Source: Bimuria novae-zelandiae CBS 107.79 (lineage: Eukaryota > Ascomycota > Dothideomycetes > Pleosporales > Didymosphaeriaceae). From it: DNA of 64,000 nt. The first letter of the stretch is position 1. Each line of letters opens with the position of its first letter. Below, piece by piece: positions 33,812 to 45,900 of the stretch. Both the position numbers and the translations under genes were made by a program. Below the pieces are notes generated by a model. That model was not told the DNA's origin and did no database searches. It worked only from the letters and a program-made list of their open reading frames with translations. The stretch spans positions 310,001 to 374,000 of the forward strand of contig ML976699.1 of NCBI GenBank assembly GCA_010015655.1, in the 5' to 3' direction.

Positions 33812-36800
33812 ATGCCGGTCGTGGCGCCCGAAAAGCTGGTGTCGCTGCAGCAGGCGGCTGAAGGCATCAGAAACGTACCCAAACCCATGCCAGTTCTCAG
33901 GCACTGAGCAAGGCTAACAGTGCGTAGATATGCATCCTTGCCCACGTCGTACGTCGTCGCACCTTCCTTCCCTCCCATCAACTCTGTTAAACCCAGCAGG
34001 ACCATGGCAAGACGTCGCTCACTGACGCGCTCATCGCCACCAACGGCATCATATCGCCCAAGCTCGCTGGCAAGATACGTTACCTAGACTCGAGACCAGA
34101 TGAGCAGCTGCGGGGCATCACCATGGAGTCGTCTGCCATCTCGCTATACTTCTCCTTGCTACGGCGGTCCGCGCCAGATGCAAAGCCTGAGCAAAAGGAG
34201 TTCCTGATAAACCTAATAGACTCGCCTGGACACATCGACTTCAGCTACGAAGTCTCAACCGCCTCGCGTCTATGTGACGGCGCCGTCGTGGTTGTAGATG
34301 CCGTGGAAGGCGTGTGTAGCCAGACCGTCACAGTGCTGCGGCAGGCGTGGATCGAGAAACTGAAACCCTTACTCGTCATTAACAAAATGGATAGACTAAT
34401 CACAGAATTGAAAATGAGCCCAGGAGAGGCATACACGCATCTGAGTAAACTGCTGGAGCAGGTGAACGCCGTCATGGGCAGCTTTTACCAGGGAGAGCGC
34501 ATGGAAGACGATCTTCGCTGGCGAGAAAAGATGGAGGAGCGGCTGAACGCTGCGGCTGCCGATAAGGAAGCTAATTCCAGCTCATCCGTCATCGAAAATG
34601 GTGACAGCATAGACACAACTAACACCCCGGCTGAGTACGAAGAAGAAGACGATGCAGACATTTACTTTGCCCCTGAGAACAACAATGTCATATTCGGCAG
34701 CGCCATCGATGGATGGGCGTTTACCGTTCGGCAGTTTGCAGGCCTGTATGAGCGAAAGCTCGGCATCAAGCGCTCCATCTTAGAAAAAGTCTTATGGGGC
34801 GACTTCTACCTAGATCCCAAAACAAAGCGGGTACTCAGCTCAAAGCATCTCAAGGGACGCCATCTCAAACCAATGTTCGTCCAGTTGGTGCTCGACAACA
34901 TCTGGGCCGTATACGAAGCTACTACGGGAGGTAACAATGGGAAGGGGTGCGTGGATTTCCTTTCCTCTTACGTTACCTTGTATATACATTTTTCAATATA
35001 CTCATATATACTTCAACAGAGATCCCGCAATGGTAGAGAAGATCACCAAGTCGCTCAATTTGACTATCCCAACGCACATCCTTCGATCCCGCGATCCACG
35101 AGCGCTTCTCACTACTCTTTTCGCAGCTTGGCTTCCGCTTTCGACAGCACTACTTGTCTCTGTGACCGAGTATCTCCCTTCGCCCCCCAAAGCACAAGCC
35201 GAACGAATACCCGAAATCGTGGACAACTCTCCTGGCGCCGATTACGTTGCACCGGAAGTCAGAGACGCCATGGTTCAATTCAAGACTGCCAAGGATGCTC
35301 CCATGGTGGCATACGTGAGCAAAATGGTTTCAGTTCCGGAGAGTGAGCTACCAGAAAATAAGCGACGAGGTGGTGCACTGAGTGCCGAAGAGGCTCGAGA
35401 GCTTGGTCGCAAGAAGCGAGCAGAAATCGCCCGACAGCAAGCGTTGGCTGACGGTGGTGCTAATGATGTTGCAAGCATGACCGAGGCACTGAGTGGAGCT
35501 GCGATTGGAGAATCTGAGACGCCGGAGGTGAGCGAAGGGACCGAAGAGCAGGCCGAACAACTAGTCGGCTTTGCTCGCATCTACTCGGGCACGCTGAGCG
35601 TAGGCGATGAAGTCTATGTGCTAGGACCCAAATTTACCCCAGCCAGACCGCACACAGTACCTGAGCCGCAAAAGGTCAAGGTCACTGCTCTTTATCTGAT
35701 GATGGGACGTGGCCTGGAATCGCTGAATACGGTTCCAGCTGGTGTTGTCTTCGGCATAGGCGGCCTCGCTGGACACGTTCTCAAGTCGGGAACACTGTGC
35801 TCTCAGCTGCCGGGTTCCGTCAACCTAGCTGGTATCAGTATGGGTACTCACCCAATCGTGCGAGTCGCTCTGGAGCCAGAGAACCCATATGACCTTGACA
35901 AGATGATTAATGGCCTGAAAATGCTGGTTCAGAGCGACCCTTGCGCAGAGTACGAGGTGCTACCGAGCGGCGAGCATGTCATACTCACAGCTGGCGAGTT
36001 GCATTTGGAGCGGTGTTTGAAGGATCTGAAGGAACGCTTTGCAAGGTGTGAGATCCAAGCGGGTGCTCCGATCGTGCCCTACCGTGAGTCCATCGTTGCA
36101 GCTGCAGAAATGAACCCGCCGAAAGACCCGGATCTACCGCGTGGCACTGTCATCGGGGTCACAGTGAGCAAGCAAGTCACAATACGTATCCGCGTGCGAC
36201 CACTTCCTGCAACAGTAACGGACTTTCTCAGCAAGAATGCTGGGGCTATTAAGAAGCTGTTTAGCGACAAGAGGGACGAAGACCAAAGGCAGCGGATCGC
36301 CAATGATACCCCAGCTGAGGATGGGAATGTGGAACAAGATGGCATGCAAGAAGCAGAGCAGCAGGAGACAGGCCATACCTTGACCTTTGAGGAATTCAGA
36401 AAGCAGCTTCAAGACGCCTTCAACGACAAGGACAACAAGAATCAACGGGAAATTTGGGCGGGCGTTATCGACAAGATTACAGCCTTTGGCCCTAGGAGAA
36501 TAGGTCCCAACATACTCGTTGACGCGACTAAAGAAGGCATCTGCGCCAAACCGTGAGCCTCTCACACTGACTCTTCTATCACACTGCTAATATCCATTCA
36601 AGCCTCCGCGACTCCGCTTCCTCTGAGCTAAAACCAGAAGAGGCTTCCACATCCGCCCTCACCGACAAAATCACCTACGCCTTCCAGCTCGCCACCGCGC
36701 AAGGACCCCTCTGCGCCGAGCCCGTCCAGGGCATCGCCGTCTTCCTCGAAGACATCTCCCTCGCGCACTCCACTCCCGAAGATTCCGACATCAACTCCGG

Positions 36801-37314
36801 CCGCCTCACGGGCGAAGTCATCAAAACCGTGCGCTCCTCCATCCACGCCGGCTTCCTCGACTGGTCCCCTCGCATGCTCCTCGCCATGTACACGTGCGAA
36901 ATCCAAGCCTCGACCGACGTCCTCTCGCGCGTCTACGCCGTACTCACCCGCCGCCGCGGCACCATCCTCTCCGAAGAGTTGTCCTCGACCTCCTCCGCCT
37001 CCACAACAGGTAACCAGACGTTCACCATCACCGCGCTGCTGCCCGTCGCGGAGTCGTTCGGCTTCAGCGACGAGATCCGCAAAAGGAGCAGCGGCTCCGC
37101 GAGTCCGCAGTTGCGCTTTGCGGGCTTTGAAATGCTCGATGAAGACCCCTTTTGGGTGCCGTTTACCGAGGAGGATCTCGAGGATCTGGGCGAGCTGGCG
37201 GATAGGGAGAATGTGGCGAAGAGGTATATGGATAGTGTGAGGAGGCGGAAGGGGATGGTGGTTAGGGAGGTGTTGGTTAAGGATGCGGAGAAGCAAAAGA
37301 ATTTGAAGAGGTAG
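33812..37314 (+). CDS. EFL1: ribosome assembly GTPase EFL1/RIA1 (EF-2-like)
   Basis: Five exons: 33812-33874, 33928-33948 (only 21 nt), 34000-34946, 35020-36552 and 36603-37314; 1091 residues, the usual length. With the SBDS protein this cytoplasmic GTPase releases Tif6/eIF6 from new 60S subunits. G motifs: AHVDHGKT (created by joining exons 1, 2 and 3), RGITMESSAISL, DSPGHIDFSYEV and NKMDRL. The EFL1-specific insert with acidic text (EYEEEDDADIYFAPENN) sits in domain I. Domain II (GFARIYSGTLSVGDEVYVLGP), domain III (GTHPIVRVALEPENPYDLDKM), domain IV (ILVDATKEGICAKPL) and the domain V tail (FAGFEMLDEDPFWVPFTEEDLEDLGE) follow in order. EF-2 itself would be shorter and have a diphthamide histidine in domain IV; neither fits here. 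Confidence 0.96.
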
Positions 37315-37822
37315 ATAGCCGGTGAGGGATGTGGGTGAGGTAGTGGAAAAGTCTTGCTAGAGGGAAATTATTTGGTGTTTTGTAATGCTGTGTTTTCCTG
37401 TATTAGAATGAACGTGAGAGGTGAAGTCATATAATTATAGGGGATTCTTGGGCTGCGTTCGCGGGGGGTGTAAGTGCTTTGCGCAACGCAGCTTCCTTGA
37501 CTCTATGGGTTCGTGGGAAAATAGACATTTCCAGTAGCTACTACAGTTATTATACAATATTCTCGGTCATCTTAGAGTCCGTTCCAACGGACATACTGAA
37601 CCTATGCCGTAACAAGCACGATATCTGTAGGTGTGGGTCCACCATCCCCACCCACCCACACTCGCCCCTTCCCACCGAAAATTTTCCACGCCCAACCCAC
37701 ACTCCTCTTGTACCTAACCCCACGCACTATCACTCCCTCCCTCCTTCTATCTCACCCTATCTCCTTTTATCCATCTATAAATTCTTCTCTCCTCAAAAAC
37801 CTTCCATCAAATCAACCAATCA
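37315..37822. other. spacer between EFL1 and the tRNA pair
   Basis: No gene is seen. The last 200 bp are strongly C/T-rich (CCCACCCACAC, CTCCCTCCTTC). Confidence 0.35.
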
Positions 37823-37923
37823 GGTCGGTTAGCTCAGTTGGTTAGAGCGTGGTGCTAATAACCCCTCCCCTCATCAGGGTTTGTGTTAACGCCAAGGTCG
37901 CGAGTTCGACCCTCGTACTGACC
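37823..37923 (+). tRNA. tRNA-Ile (anticodon AAT), with intron
   Basis: The acceptor arms GGTCGGT and ACTGACC pair with one G-T. The D arm AGCTCAGTTGGTTAGAGC carries a good A box, the anticodon arm is TGGTG-CTAATAA-CGCCA, and the T arm has GAGTTCGACCCTC (B box). The anticodon is AAT at 37857-37859. A 28-nt intron, 37861-37888, follows position 37 as in all nuclear tRNA introns. The mature length is 73 nt. No T run follows directly; tRNA-Glu begins 12 nt later. Confidence 0.95.
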
Positions 37924-37935
37924 ACTCCCCATCCA

Positions 37936-38006
37936 TCCAATGTGGTCTAGTGGCTAGGATTTGCCGCTCTCACCGGCAAGGCCGGGGTTCGATTCCCCGC
38001 ATTGGA
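37936..38006 (+). tRNA. tRNA-Glu (anticodon CTC)
   Basis: TCCAATG pairs perfectly with CATTGGA. The D arm is GGTCTAGTGGCTAGGAT, the anticodon arm is TGCCG-CTCTCAC-CGGCA with anticodon CTC, and the T arm is GGGGTTCGATTCCCC. It is 71 nt with no intron. A T-rich stretch (TTTCTTTTTTT) starting at 38010 is a Pol III terminator. Confidence 0.95.
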
Positions 38007-38009
38007 AAC

Positions 38010-38020
38010 TTTCTTTTTTT
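38010..38020 (+). terminator. Pol III terminator after tRNA-Glu
   Basis: TTTCTTTTTTT follows the tRNA-Glu by four bases. No comparable T run lies between the two tRNAs, so this one may terminate both. Confidence 0.7.
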
Positions 38021-38161
38021 CTCCCTGTCCTGTCCTGTCCTGTTCTGTCAGTGAAGGGATAAGTCCTGGAGGGTTCTGTATTTATAAACTGGTGAGAAGT
38101 GGGGGGGAGGGGTTTGTATTTTTATATAGGATTAGGGCATGGTGGGCTTATAGTAGTTATA

Positions 38162-38270
38162 GCACGCGTGGCCTAGCGGTAAGGCGCCTCTCGCACATGA
38201 GCTTGAGCACTATCTTCTAGAATGCTGGAGCTCTATTAGAGTGGAAGACTCAGGCGCGTGAGCTTATCAG
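38162..38270 (+). other. tRNA-like fragment with A box
   Basis: GCACGCG at the left and CGCGTG near 38257-38262 are complementary over six bases, and GCCTAGCGGTAAGGC between them forms a D arm with a perfect A box (TGGCCTAGCGG). No B box (GTTCGA) or convincing anticodon arm is found, so this is not an intact tRNA. It could be a tRNA pseudogene or a tRNA with a long insertion. The flanks 38021-38161 and 38271-38825 hold nothing else I can name. Confidence 0.35.
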
Positions 38271-38825
38271 GAGACAATAGTGCAAACATAATATTAGGTT
38301 TTTACCCTTCTTTCTGTTCTTTTTCTTAATAGATTCCTTTGTCACCTGCATTTTTTAACCCTCTTTCTACAGAACGAAATGCATTATTAGGATTAACATG
38401 GGATTTAATGTACCTAGGTAGCTGGCGAAGTTAGAGAAAACGGTAATAGTGCACGGCATATATAGATTGTTAGGAGGTATAAGAAGATTAACAGTAGTCT
38501 GACCGCGTAATACAGCGACAGGGTTATTACGTCAGGCAGGGGAGGTAGTGTGACGGATGGATCAAGTCGAAGGGTATTATTTCTATATATTTCCCAATCG
38601 TCGGGGTGCATGTAGACAAGCAGAAGCTTCCCGTCCGTCCAAGTCCATCCGTGATCCACATCAGGCACCGCAACAGCAAGATTATCGATGCTCTACGCTC
38701 CGCTCGCGCAGCATCCAACGCCTCAACGCCTATCAATGCTACTAGAACTTGTATATAGCTTCATGTCGCAAAAATGTAGTCATTTTGAAACCCAACCATT
38801 CCATCGACACGAAACTCCCACGCAT

Positions 38826-40676
38826 CTACTGGACCTGCTTAATTTTGCACTGCCAGCCAGACTCCTTCTCGAGTAGCGGAAGACTGCATACACGTTAGCA
38901 ACCTGCGTTCTTGGAAACCGAGAAAGATAGGAAGGGAAAAACATACCTAGCGCCCAAACACCACCCCAACTCATTCCCCTTAATCTTCTTCGCAATCTTA
39001 ACTTCTCTATCCAGCGGCATCTCATACCCCGTATGCAACAAGGCGAGCTGAAAGTTCAAATCCAAACACCACTCGGGGCGATCCTTCAGCTCCTTCATGG
39101 CGCCCTCGACGCTCTTGAAAGCATCCCAGCTGCCCTGGCCGTGGCACACGCGGTTAGTCAGGTCCTTGAGCTCAGCGAGGGAGAAGCTGTCAGGCATGCC
39201 GAGCGGCTTTGTGCGGTCGTAGAAGTAGGAGAAGAGGAAGACGTCTTCGCGAGCGAAAGTCTTCTCGATGGAGGGCTGGTGCACGCCGCGGAAGGCGCAG
39301 GGCGCGAGCTTGCACTCTGCGTCTTTCCCGAGGGTTTTTTCGGCGAAGCCGCGGCATTGGGCGGGGGCGCCTTCGGCAGGGCCCGTCATGTTGACGGTGA
39401 CGGTGGAGCCGAGGGCGTGGTCTTTCGGGAGGGCGACTTCGACTTTGCGGCTCATGCCGGGGGCGATGCACGGGTTGATGATGGGCTTCTTGAGCCATTC
39501 GCGGTCGCCGCTGTCCTTGGTGTCTTGGTAGATGGAGTCGATGACGGCGCTGTGCAGGTTGTTGCGTGCTTCCATGAGGCCGTAGCCGAGGTAGGAGTGT
39601 TGGTAGAGGGTGAAGTCGCGGCCGCCGAAGCTGAGCTCGTACTTGTGGTCGCCGTCGGCCAGCTTAGTGGGGAGGCCGCCGCTGGGAACCTTGGGGAAGG
39701 TAGGTTCGAAGACGATCTGGGTGGAGCCGCCGCCGAGATCGAGGACGGCAGCGGTGGGCGTCTTGTCGGGCCCGCCAATCTTGCCGAGGAGGTAGTTGGT
39801 GGTGATCCAGGCGTAAACACCCTCCTGCTCGCCGGGCATGACCTCCACACCGCCCTTTTCTTCTGCGAGGACCGGGAAGGGGTACTTCGTCTCCAATCGC
39901 CTCCGAACAGCCTTGAGTGTGTTGTTGCTCTTCTCTTCGCCCAGCTTGCGGAGTCCAGCGGTGGCCTTGACGGCGATGGGCGAGCAGGCGCGGTAGGCTT
40001 CGGGCACGCTCTCCATGGCGTAGTCCATCAGCACATCCAAGCTCTGCGCGGCGCCCTCTGCGTCGTCACCGTACGATGACAGCCCAGACCCGCCATCCTT
40101 CTTCTCCGTCATCTTGAAATATTCCTGCTCGAGCTCCGGCGTCGGACCGCAGTTGTTGAACTTGTAGGCGTGGATGCGCGAGCCCGTGCTGCCCGCGTCA
40201 ATCATGAGGGCATATTGGATGAGCGGCTTGTCTTTCAAGTACGACTTTGTGCATGTTCCCACTTCTGCGCCGGGGGCAGCCGTGTTGCCCTGGCCTTTGG
40301 AAAACGATTCTGCGAATCAAAAATTCAGTATGCATACCTTTTTACATATTTAGTATGGCCACCTACCGCCAGCTCTCGTCAGACTGTCGCTCGGCGCAAT
40401 CAAATACAACACGAGCACGACAAAGGCAATGATGCCACCTGTCTTGAGGTACCGCGCTCGCTGCCCGCCGTTCATCGTCGCCGCCGTCTTGTAGTCGTTC
40501 ATAGAGGTCGACCGGTGTCGCGAGTGCCTGTCAGGCTTCTCGAAGCGGTCGTCGTCGTTGTCCTTCGGCGGCTCGCTGCGAGGGAGCGATACGGAGATGC
40601 GGCGTCGGGGGCCCGAGAAGGAGAAGTAGGACCAGATGCCAGGACGGGACCGTCGTACGTCGACGCCGCTGGACAT
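38826..40676 (-). CDS. GDA1: Golgi guanosine diphosphatase
   Basis: Three exons on the minus strand: 40676-40367, 40309-38947 and 38883-38826; 576 residues. It is a type II membrane protein: basic cytosolic tail, one membrane segment at about 77-95 (LKTGGIIAFVVLVLYLIAP), then a lumenal GDA1/CD39 nucleotidase. Apyrase conserved regions are all visible: LMIDAGSTGSRIHAY, VKATAGLR, EQEGVYAWITTNYLLG and AVLDLGGGSTQIVF, with conserved cysteines further on (NPCIAPG, APCAFRGVHQPS). It converts GDP to GMP after mannosylation so that GMP can exchange for GDP-mannose, supporting glycan elongation. The last exon supplies SLPLLEKESGWQCKIKQVQ; without that splice the frame would run into an unrelated tail. 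Confidence 0.95.
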
Positions 40677-41535
40677 ATGAAGATAGGGAGTCCTTAGTGT
40701 GCAAGCATGGGACGTGTCAGTCTCCAATCGCTCTGCAACGAAAGCTGGAAATAATTTGTGGGGCCGAGCGGGAGTCCCAGGATCAACGTGCAGAGGTACT
40801 ACTCTAGTAAATCCAGGGCCAAGTCACCAACGAGCATGCAATTGTTGACGCATCTCTAAAGGCACCCCTGCGTCGCACATGCGGTGTGTTCTCTTCGAGT
40901 TCTATTCTTGGCACATGAGACATGCGGGTGGATCCCTGTCACGACGGTGATTGGCTGAAAGGCATGAACATAACCCAGAGATCTCCTACCTTCTGCGTCC
41001 TACCTTCCTATAGCTTTGATTTTACTCATTCACTTCTACTTCGGATTCTCTGCGTTTGGATCATGCGCATGAAGTAGACATACTGTCACTAGCTCTCGAC
41101 ATTTTCTGCCGGTCCTGTCGTGCCTTCTACGGTGAGTCGCTCTTTCTAGCATCAGATACTAATTTGGTGCCAGAACAGTCTTCAAAACTAGGGAGAGCCA
41201 ATGGGAAAACCATAGGATCTGCTTTCGATATTGCTGCCATGTCAAGTACACCAAATTCCTCGCCATGCGCTAAGCTCACATGAACGCTCCTCCTTTAGCC
41301 GGCAACCGCTTGAAATGAACGCTAACCCTCCCCTTTCTCATTGCACTATATGCATTGTTGCCGGAGCCTAATATGAAGATAGCCAAGCAGGTATAAGAGC
41401 CGCACACGGCAACAAACCAACGATACGCGAAACGTGGCTTCCGTCCGCGACCCAGTCTGCGTGTGACGTACAACCCTATACGCCCGTCAGTATGCAGATA
41501 TACTCGTGAACTTCTCCATCATCGTCTTCCCAAAA
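40677..41535. promoter_or_regulatory. divergent promoter region of GDA1 and the SET gene
   Basis: The start codons of GDA1 (-) and the SET-domain gene (+) are 859 bp apart and face away from each other. No TATA box, repeat or extra gene was recognised. Confidence 0.4.
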
Positions 41536-42998
41536 ATGCCAGAAATTCTCCGAAAAAGAGTTCTCCATGTACTGTTTTCATGGCTGGTCCTGGGAACCAT
41601 AGCAAGCCCACTAGAACCCGAAGAGATCGGCAGCAGTCCCCAGATCCAAGCTGTCTTCCTTAACCCGCCGCCCCGCGAATGTCCTGTACTACAGGATGGA
41701 TCCACGACAAATACGTTTCCATGGACCCACCCGCCTACCTGTCTCTCACTCATTCGTCCTTCCAGTCCTGGCTCGCACACTGGCAAAGCACACACATACT
41801 GTGTCTACACAAACACCGCCTTCAACAACGGCCGCGGCATCAGCATTGTAACGAGTCCAGAAACAGCAGCCGAGCTATCGTATGAGGTATGGGAGAGCGG
41901 CGTCGGTGGACGCGGCCATTCGAAATCTGAAGAGCAGTGGGAGGTGAAAGAGACGGAAGGGAAAGGGTTTGGTTTGTTCGCCAAACGGGACATTGATCCT
42001 GGAGAGACATTGATCCTGCAAACTCCCGTACTGCTGGTTAGTAGAGAGGTACTAGACAGCGTGAGCCACTCTCGAAGGAGGACGCTGTTAGAAAAAGCGG
42101 TGACGCAGTTGCCGCCCACAACACGCGAGTTAGTGATGAGTCTGAGTCGCCGCGGTGGAGACAGCGTGATCGAGGATATAATTAATGTGAACGCTCACCG
42201 AGCAAAAGTCTGGGACGGGACGTTTCATCTCCTCCTAAACCCGGAAGCCGCGGTAAGTACCTTGTCAAATGCTCTCCAGGTGCCCGAAATGTAGCACCAT
42301 TTTCACACAAAACCGCGAGGATATAGATGGGATGCTTAAAGGGACATGGAATGCATAGCTAATACCCGACTAGAGAATCAACCACGCCTGCCGCCCAAAC
42401 ACCTACTACCGCTTCAACGACCACACCCTCCTCTTCGACCTCTTCGCCCTGCGCCCCATTTCCCCAGGTGAAGAGATGACATACAGCTGTACATCCTCCC
42501 CTTTCCTTCACCTCCCGTACACACCTGCTAACCACCTCTACAGATGGCTTCTCCACCGAGCCTCACGCCACCCGGCAAGAACGCCTAAAAGGTACCTGGG
42601 GCTTCACATGCACCTGCTCCCTCTGCACCTCCCCAACCTCCACCCTCGCCCTCTCTGACACCAACCTGCTCACCATCTCATCGATAAAATCCTCCCTACC
42701 CACGTCTCTGGACGATATACCTCAATACATCACCATCCTGCCCAAGCTCATTTCTCTGTTAGATGAAGAGGGGTTATTGGCCGAGATGCCGCTGTACGAA
42801 GAGATCCTCGCCTATGCGTGGAGCGCGGTGAGGGATAAGGAGAAGGCGCGGGCGTGGGCGGAGCGCGCGCGGTGGCATTGGGGCGTTGTGGCGGGGAAGG
42901 AGAGTTGGGAGGCGCGGAGGATGGGTGAGTTAGCTGAAAATGTAGAGGGCCATTTTACCTGGGGGATGTGGGAGGGTGAGTGGGCATCCTTGGGATGA
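41536..42998 (+). CDS. SET-domain protein with N-terminal signal-like segment
   Basis: Three exons, 41536-42252, 42374-42488 and 42544-42998, give 428 residues. The start MPEILRKRVLHVLFSWLVLGTIASP is signal-peptide-like; the earlier in-frame codons lack an ATG. The SET domain starts near residue 137 (EVKETEGKGFGLFAKRDIDPGETLIL), contains RINHACRPNTYYRFNDHTLLFDLFALRPISPGEEMTYSY (the NHxCxPN and GEExxxxY signatures) and is followed by a cysteine-bearing GFTCTCSLCTS post-SET segment. A helical C-terminal part follows. Proteins of this fungal group, often annotated as SET domain proteins with a secretion signal, have no established substrate; lysine methylation is expected from the domain. Both splice sites are supported by completing the conserved motifs. 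Confidence 0.88.
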
Positions 42999-45900
42999 TG
43001 ATGAGGAGCATCATGGGCATTGAGTGGTGAGTGTGGACCGGGCTTTTTTTAGGAACCGTCTTAGGCAAAGAAGGACGAGAAACACCATGGTGGTGGGTCC
43101 CCTCACGTTTTTTTTGGCGGCGAGACATGCATTTAGTAAATTCCTTTCGACACCATGGTGTTTGTTATCGCCGATTTGCGCCGCTGTTTTTCTCTCGAGA
43201 AGCCGGCGTTCTGTCCAAACATTACACTCTTGTACCAAGGTTTTGGTCCCCTCTCAGATTCGCTTCCCCATGAGAACAATATCCGACCGGAGAGCAAGGC
43301 CATTATGGTATTAAATGTGCCTTGTGGTAGCTGCAATGCCCTAAATCTCCGGACGACATAGCAGGCTGTCCGTGGAGTTTCAACCCCTCTCCTTCCATCA
43401 ATTGCCGGATTCTCGCGTTTTTGGGATGCCCGGTGCACAAGCATATTGAATCGGAGGTGCCCTTTTAGAAGTTTATATGCACCCCAAACCCGCTCTCGCA
43501 TGCGTGTCGATCGTTATGGATTTTGATGCTCGCCTCACAAGCCCCATTGATTTGGGTGACAGATCTTTTGGAAATCCCGAGATCTCAACAGCATTGATTG
43601 GCCTAACCGTACTCTTCGCTGCAGGTATCTGGGAGACGGCTCACACATTGAGGGGTTCCCTTGTGAATTTTAGACACACGCCCCCTTCCCATGAGATTAG
43701 TGTTTGGATTTTTGGAAACCGAGTGCACAACCGCATGCGTCGACAAAGCTATCCTTTCGAGTTTGAAGGGGGCGAAAGAAGTGTCCCACATCAATACGTT
43801 CCCAGTGGTACTTTAGTCCGCTCCAGGACTCTTGCAATAGTTGAGTTCCAGAGCCGCTCTCATTTCCCATCGGATACACAGTTTAGAGTGAGTTCGCTCA
43901 GGTAGCGGTTGAAGGTTGAAGGGTTAAAGGAGGATTACTACGTCGACATGTTCTAGGCGATATTTTAGTCCGCTCCAGGACTCTTTCGTCGAGCAGATTG
44001 TGAGCGAATTTTTTGGGGACTACTGAGTGTAAAGTCGGGCATGTGCTTGCTTGAACGGAATTTTGGGTTTGAAGGGTCTAAAGAAGCTTCCCACATGAAT
44101 AGGTGGCTTGAGCATTTTCGTCCCCTAGTTTCTTCCATGTGCGTGTTTCACATGGATTTCGAGACTGCTGAATGCACGATTGAGGAGGAGTTGAGTTGGC
44201 CAGAGTTTTGGGGTTGAAGTGTTAGAAGGAAGATTGCCACATCAGGTAACTCCTACAGTGGCTCTAGACACTCTCCTCCTCCCATCGTTCTTCCTTATTT
44301 TGGTTTTTAGCCCCCAGATTGCACAGTCGGGCATGAGTCTGCACGAGCAGAGTTTTGGGTTAAGGGTCTGAAGGGCGCTTCCGACATCGTTTGGTTATCG
44401 GGACATTTTTTTAGAGTCCTCTCCCCTTCGGCGATAGGTTTGTGTTTTAGACACTAGACCTTCAAGCATAGAGATGCTCCTGCGCGGGTTTTCTTGGCTT
44501 TAGGTGGCCGAAGCCACTATCCACAAGCATACGTTTCTTATGGTATGTAAATCGCCTCCAGCGCTCTTCCTCTTCCATAGTTGGTTTGTGTTCCGGTTTT
44601 ATAGCGCGCCCGAGGACCGGGTGTAGGCTGGGCTGACTTAGGCAGAGTTTAAAGCATGAAGGGTACGAAAGAGGGTTCCCATATCGACCTTTTGATCCTA
44701 AGATTTTGGACTCCTCTTCCTGCTTCCATGGATGCATTTCATCGCATTTTAGTAGCCCAACTAAGTGCAGCCAGGTTTAACTTGCTGTAGCGGTGCTTTT
44801 CCTTGGAAGTAGAAGTTTCTCGAGCTCCTTCTTACATAGAATTTCATGGTTGTTGGTTTTAGATCCCTTCTATCTCCCTCCATTGCGTACACGTAGCGTA
44901 ATTTTAGTTCACTAGAGCGCAGAGAAAGAATGGAGTGCCTTTCCATTGCCATCCTTCAAAAGTAAAAATCTCCCGAGCTCCCTCCCGCATGGGAATTTGC
45001 GTTCTCTAGTTTAGACCTCCCCGTCTTCCTCCCATGATCGATGTTGAAAGGAAATTTTAGCCACTAGAGCACATAAGTTTAAGAGCGTAGCCTTTCCATA
45101 AACCGCCTTTGGAAGGGGAAGTGTCGTAAGGTTCTTCCCACATCGATTTTCTGTTATATGCTTTTTAGACTCCTCCCACTTCCTTCTATGGCAAGTTAAT
45201 CGTGATTTTTCGACTACCAGAGCGCACAAGCATAGGAAAACGTCCCAGTTAATTTAATCTTTTAGAATAATTCCCCAGCGAAGGAGCACATGGACGGGTT
45301 GGCTCTGGTTTTAGACTCGTCATCGCTGACACTGCCATAGTATTTGTTGATTAGGGTTTTGAGTATCCGGAGTATACTCAAAAGTGAGTAGTCGCAGTCG
45401 CATTATCTTTCAGAAATAAAAGTGTTCCCAGGCTCCGTCCCGCATAAACCGCGCGGTGTCAGTTTTCAGAAGCTCTTCTGGCCAAGGTCTTCCATGGCTT
45501 TTCTTCTTGATGGATTGGGGTATGTGGAGTATCGGGAGGGGTGGATTGCCACGCTTGTGTCAGCGCTTAAGGGATTTCCCAGATTCTTTCCACATAAAAC
45601 GGGACATACTACTAACCCCACATCAAGTATTCGTTTCGCATTTTTTAGACCCCGCCCCTCCTCGCATGCATCTTTTTATAGTCGTTTTTGAACCTTCCAA
45701 GAGCGCGACCGCATCGAAGTTCATGATCGTGATTTCAGACCTCCGCCTCTTCTCTCCCTTCTCCCAGGTATTCCCTTCGCTGATGCTTTTAGACCCCCAG
45801 AGAGCACAACCACATTCATGCACATTTCTTTTAAGACCCCACCTCTCTCCTTTCCACTCCCCTCCCCCACATATAGTTGCGCGGATGCAATTTTAGACCT

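Noticed and set aside
36628..37296. 222-residue open frame on the minus strand
   Set aside because: It is antisense to the last EFL1 exon, with Gly/Glu/Val-biased composition and no domain.
38414..38668. 84-residue minus-strand frame with a hydrophobic segment
   Set aside because: It lies in an AT-rich spacer with no start context, no homologue that I recognise and no conserved motif.
38895..38946. Read-through end of GDA1 (RYVFPFLSF...)
   Set aside because: The sequence starts with a good GTATGT donor; splicing to 38883 gives a family-like C-terminus with a conserved Cys, so read-through was dismissed.
39033..40079. 348-residue open frame on the plus strand
   Set aside because: It is antisense to GDA1, Ala/Gly/Val-rich and without any domain; it results from the high GC content and codon bias of the real gene on the other strand.
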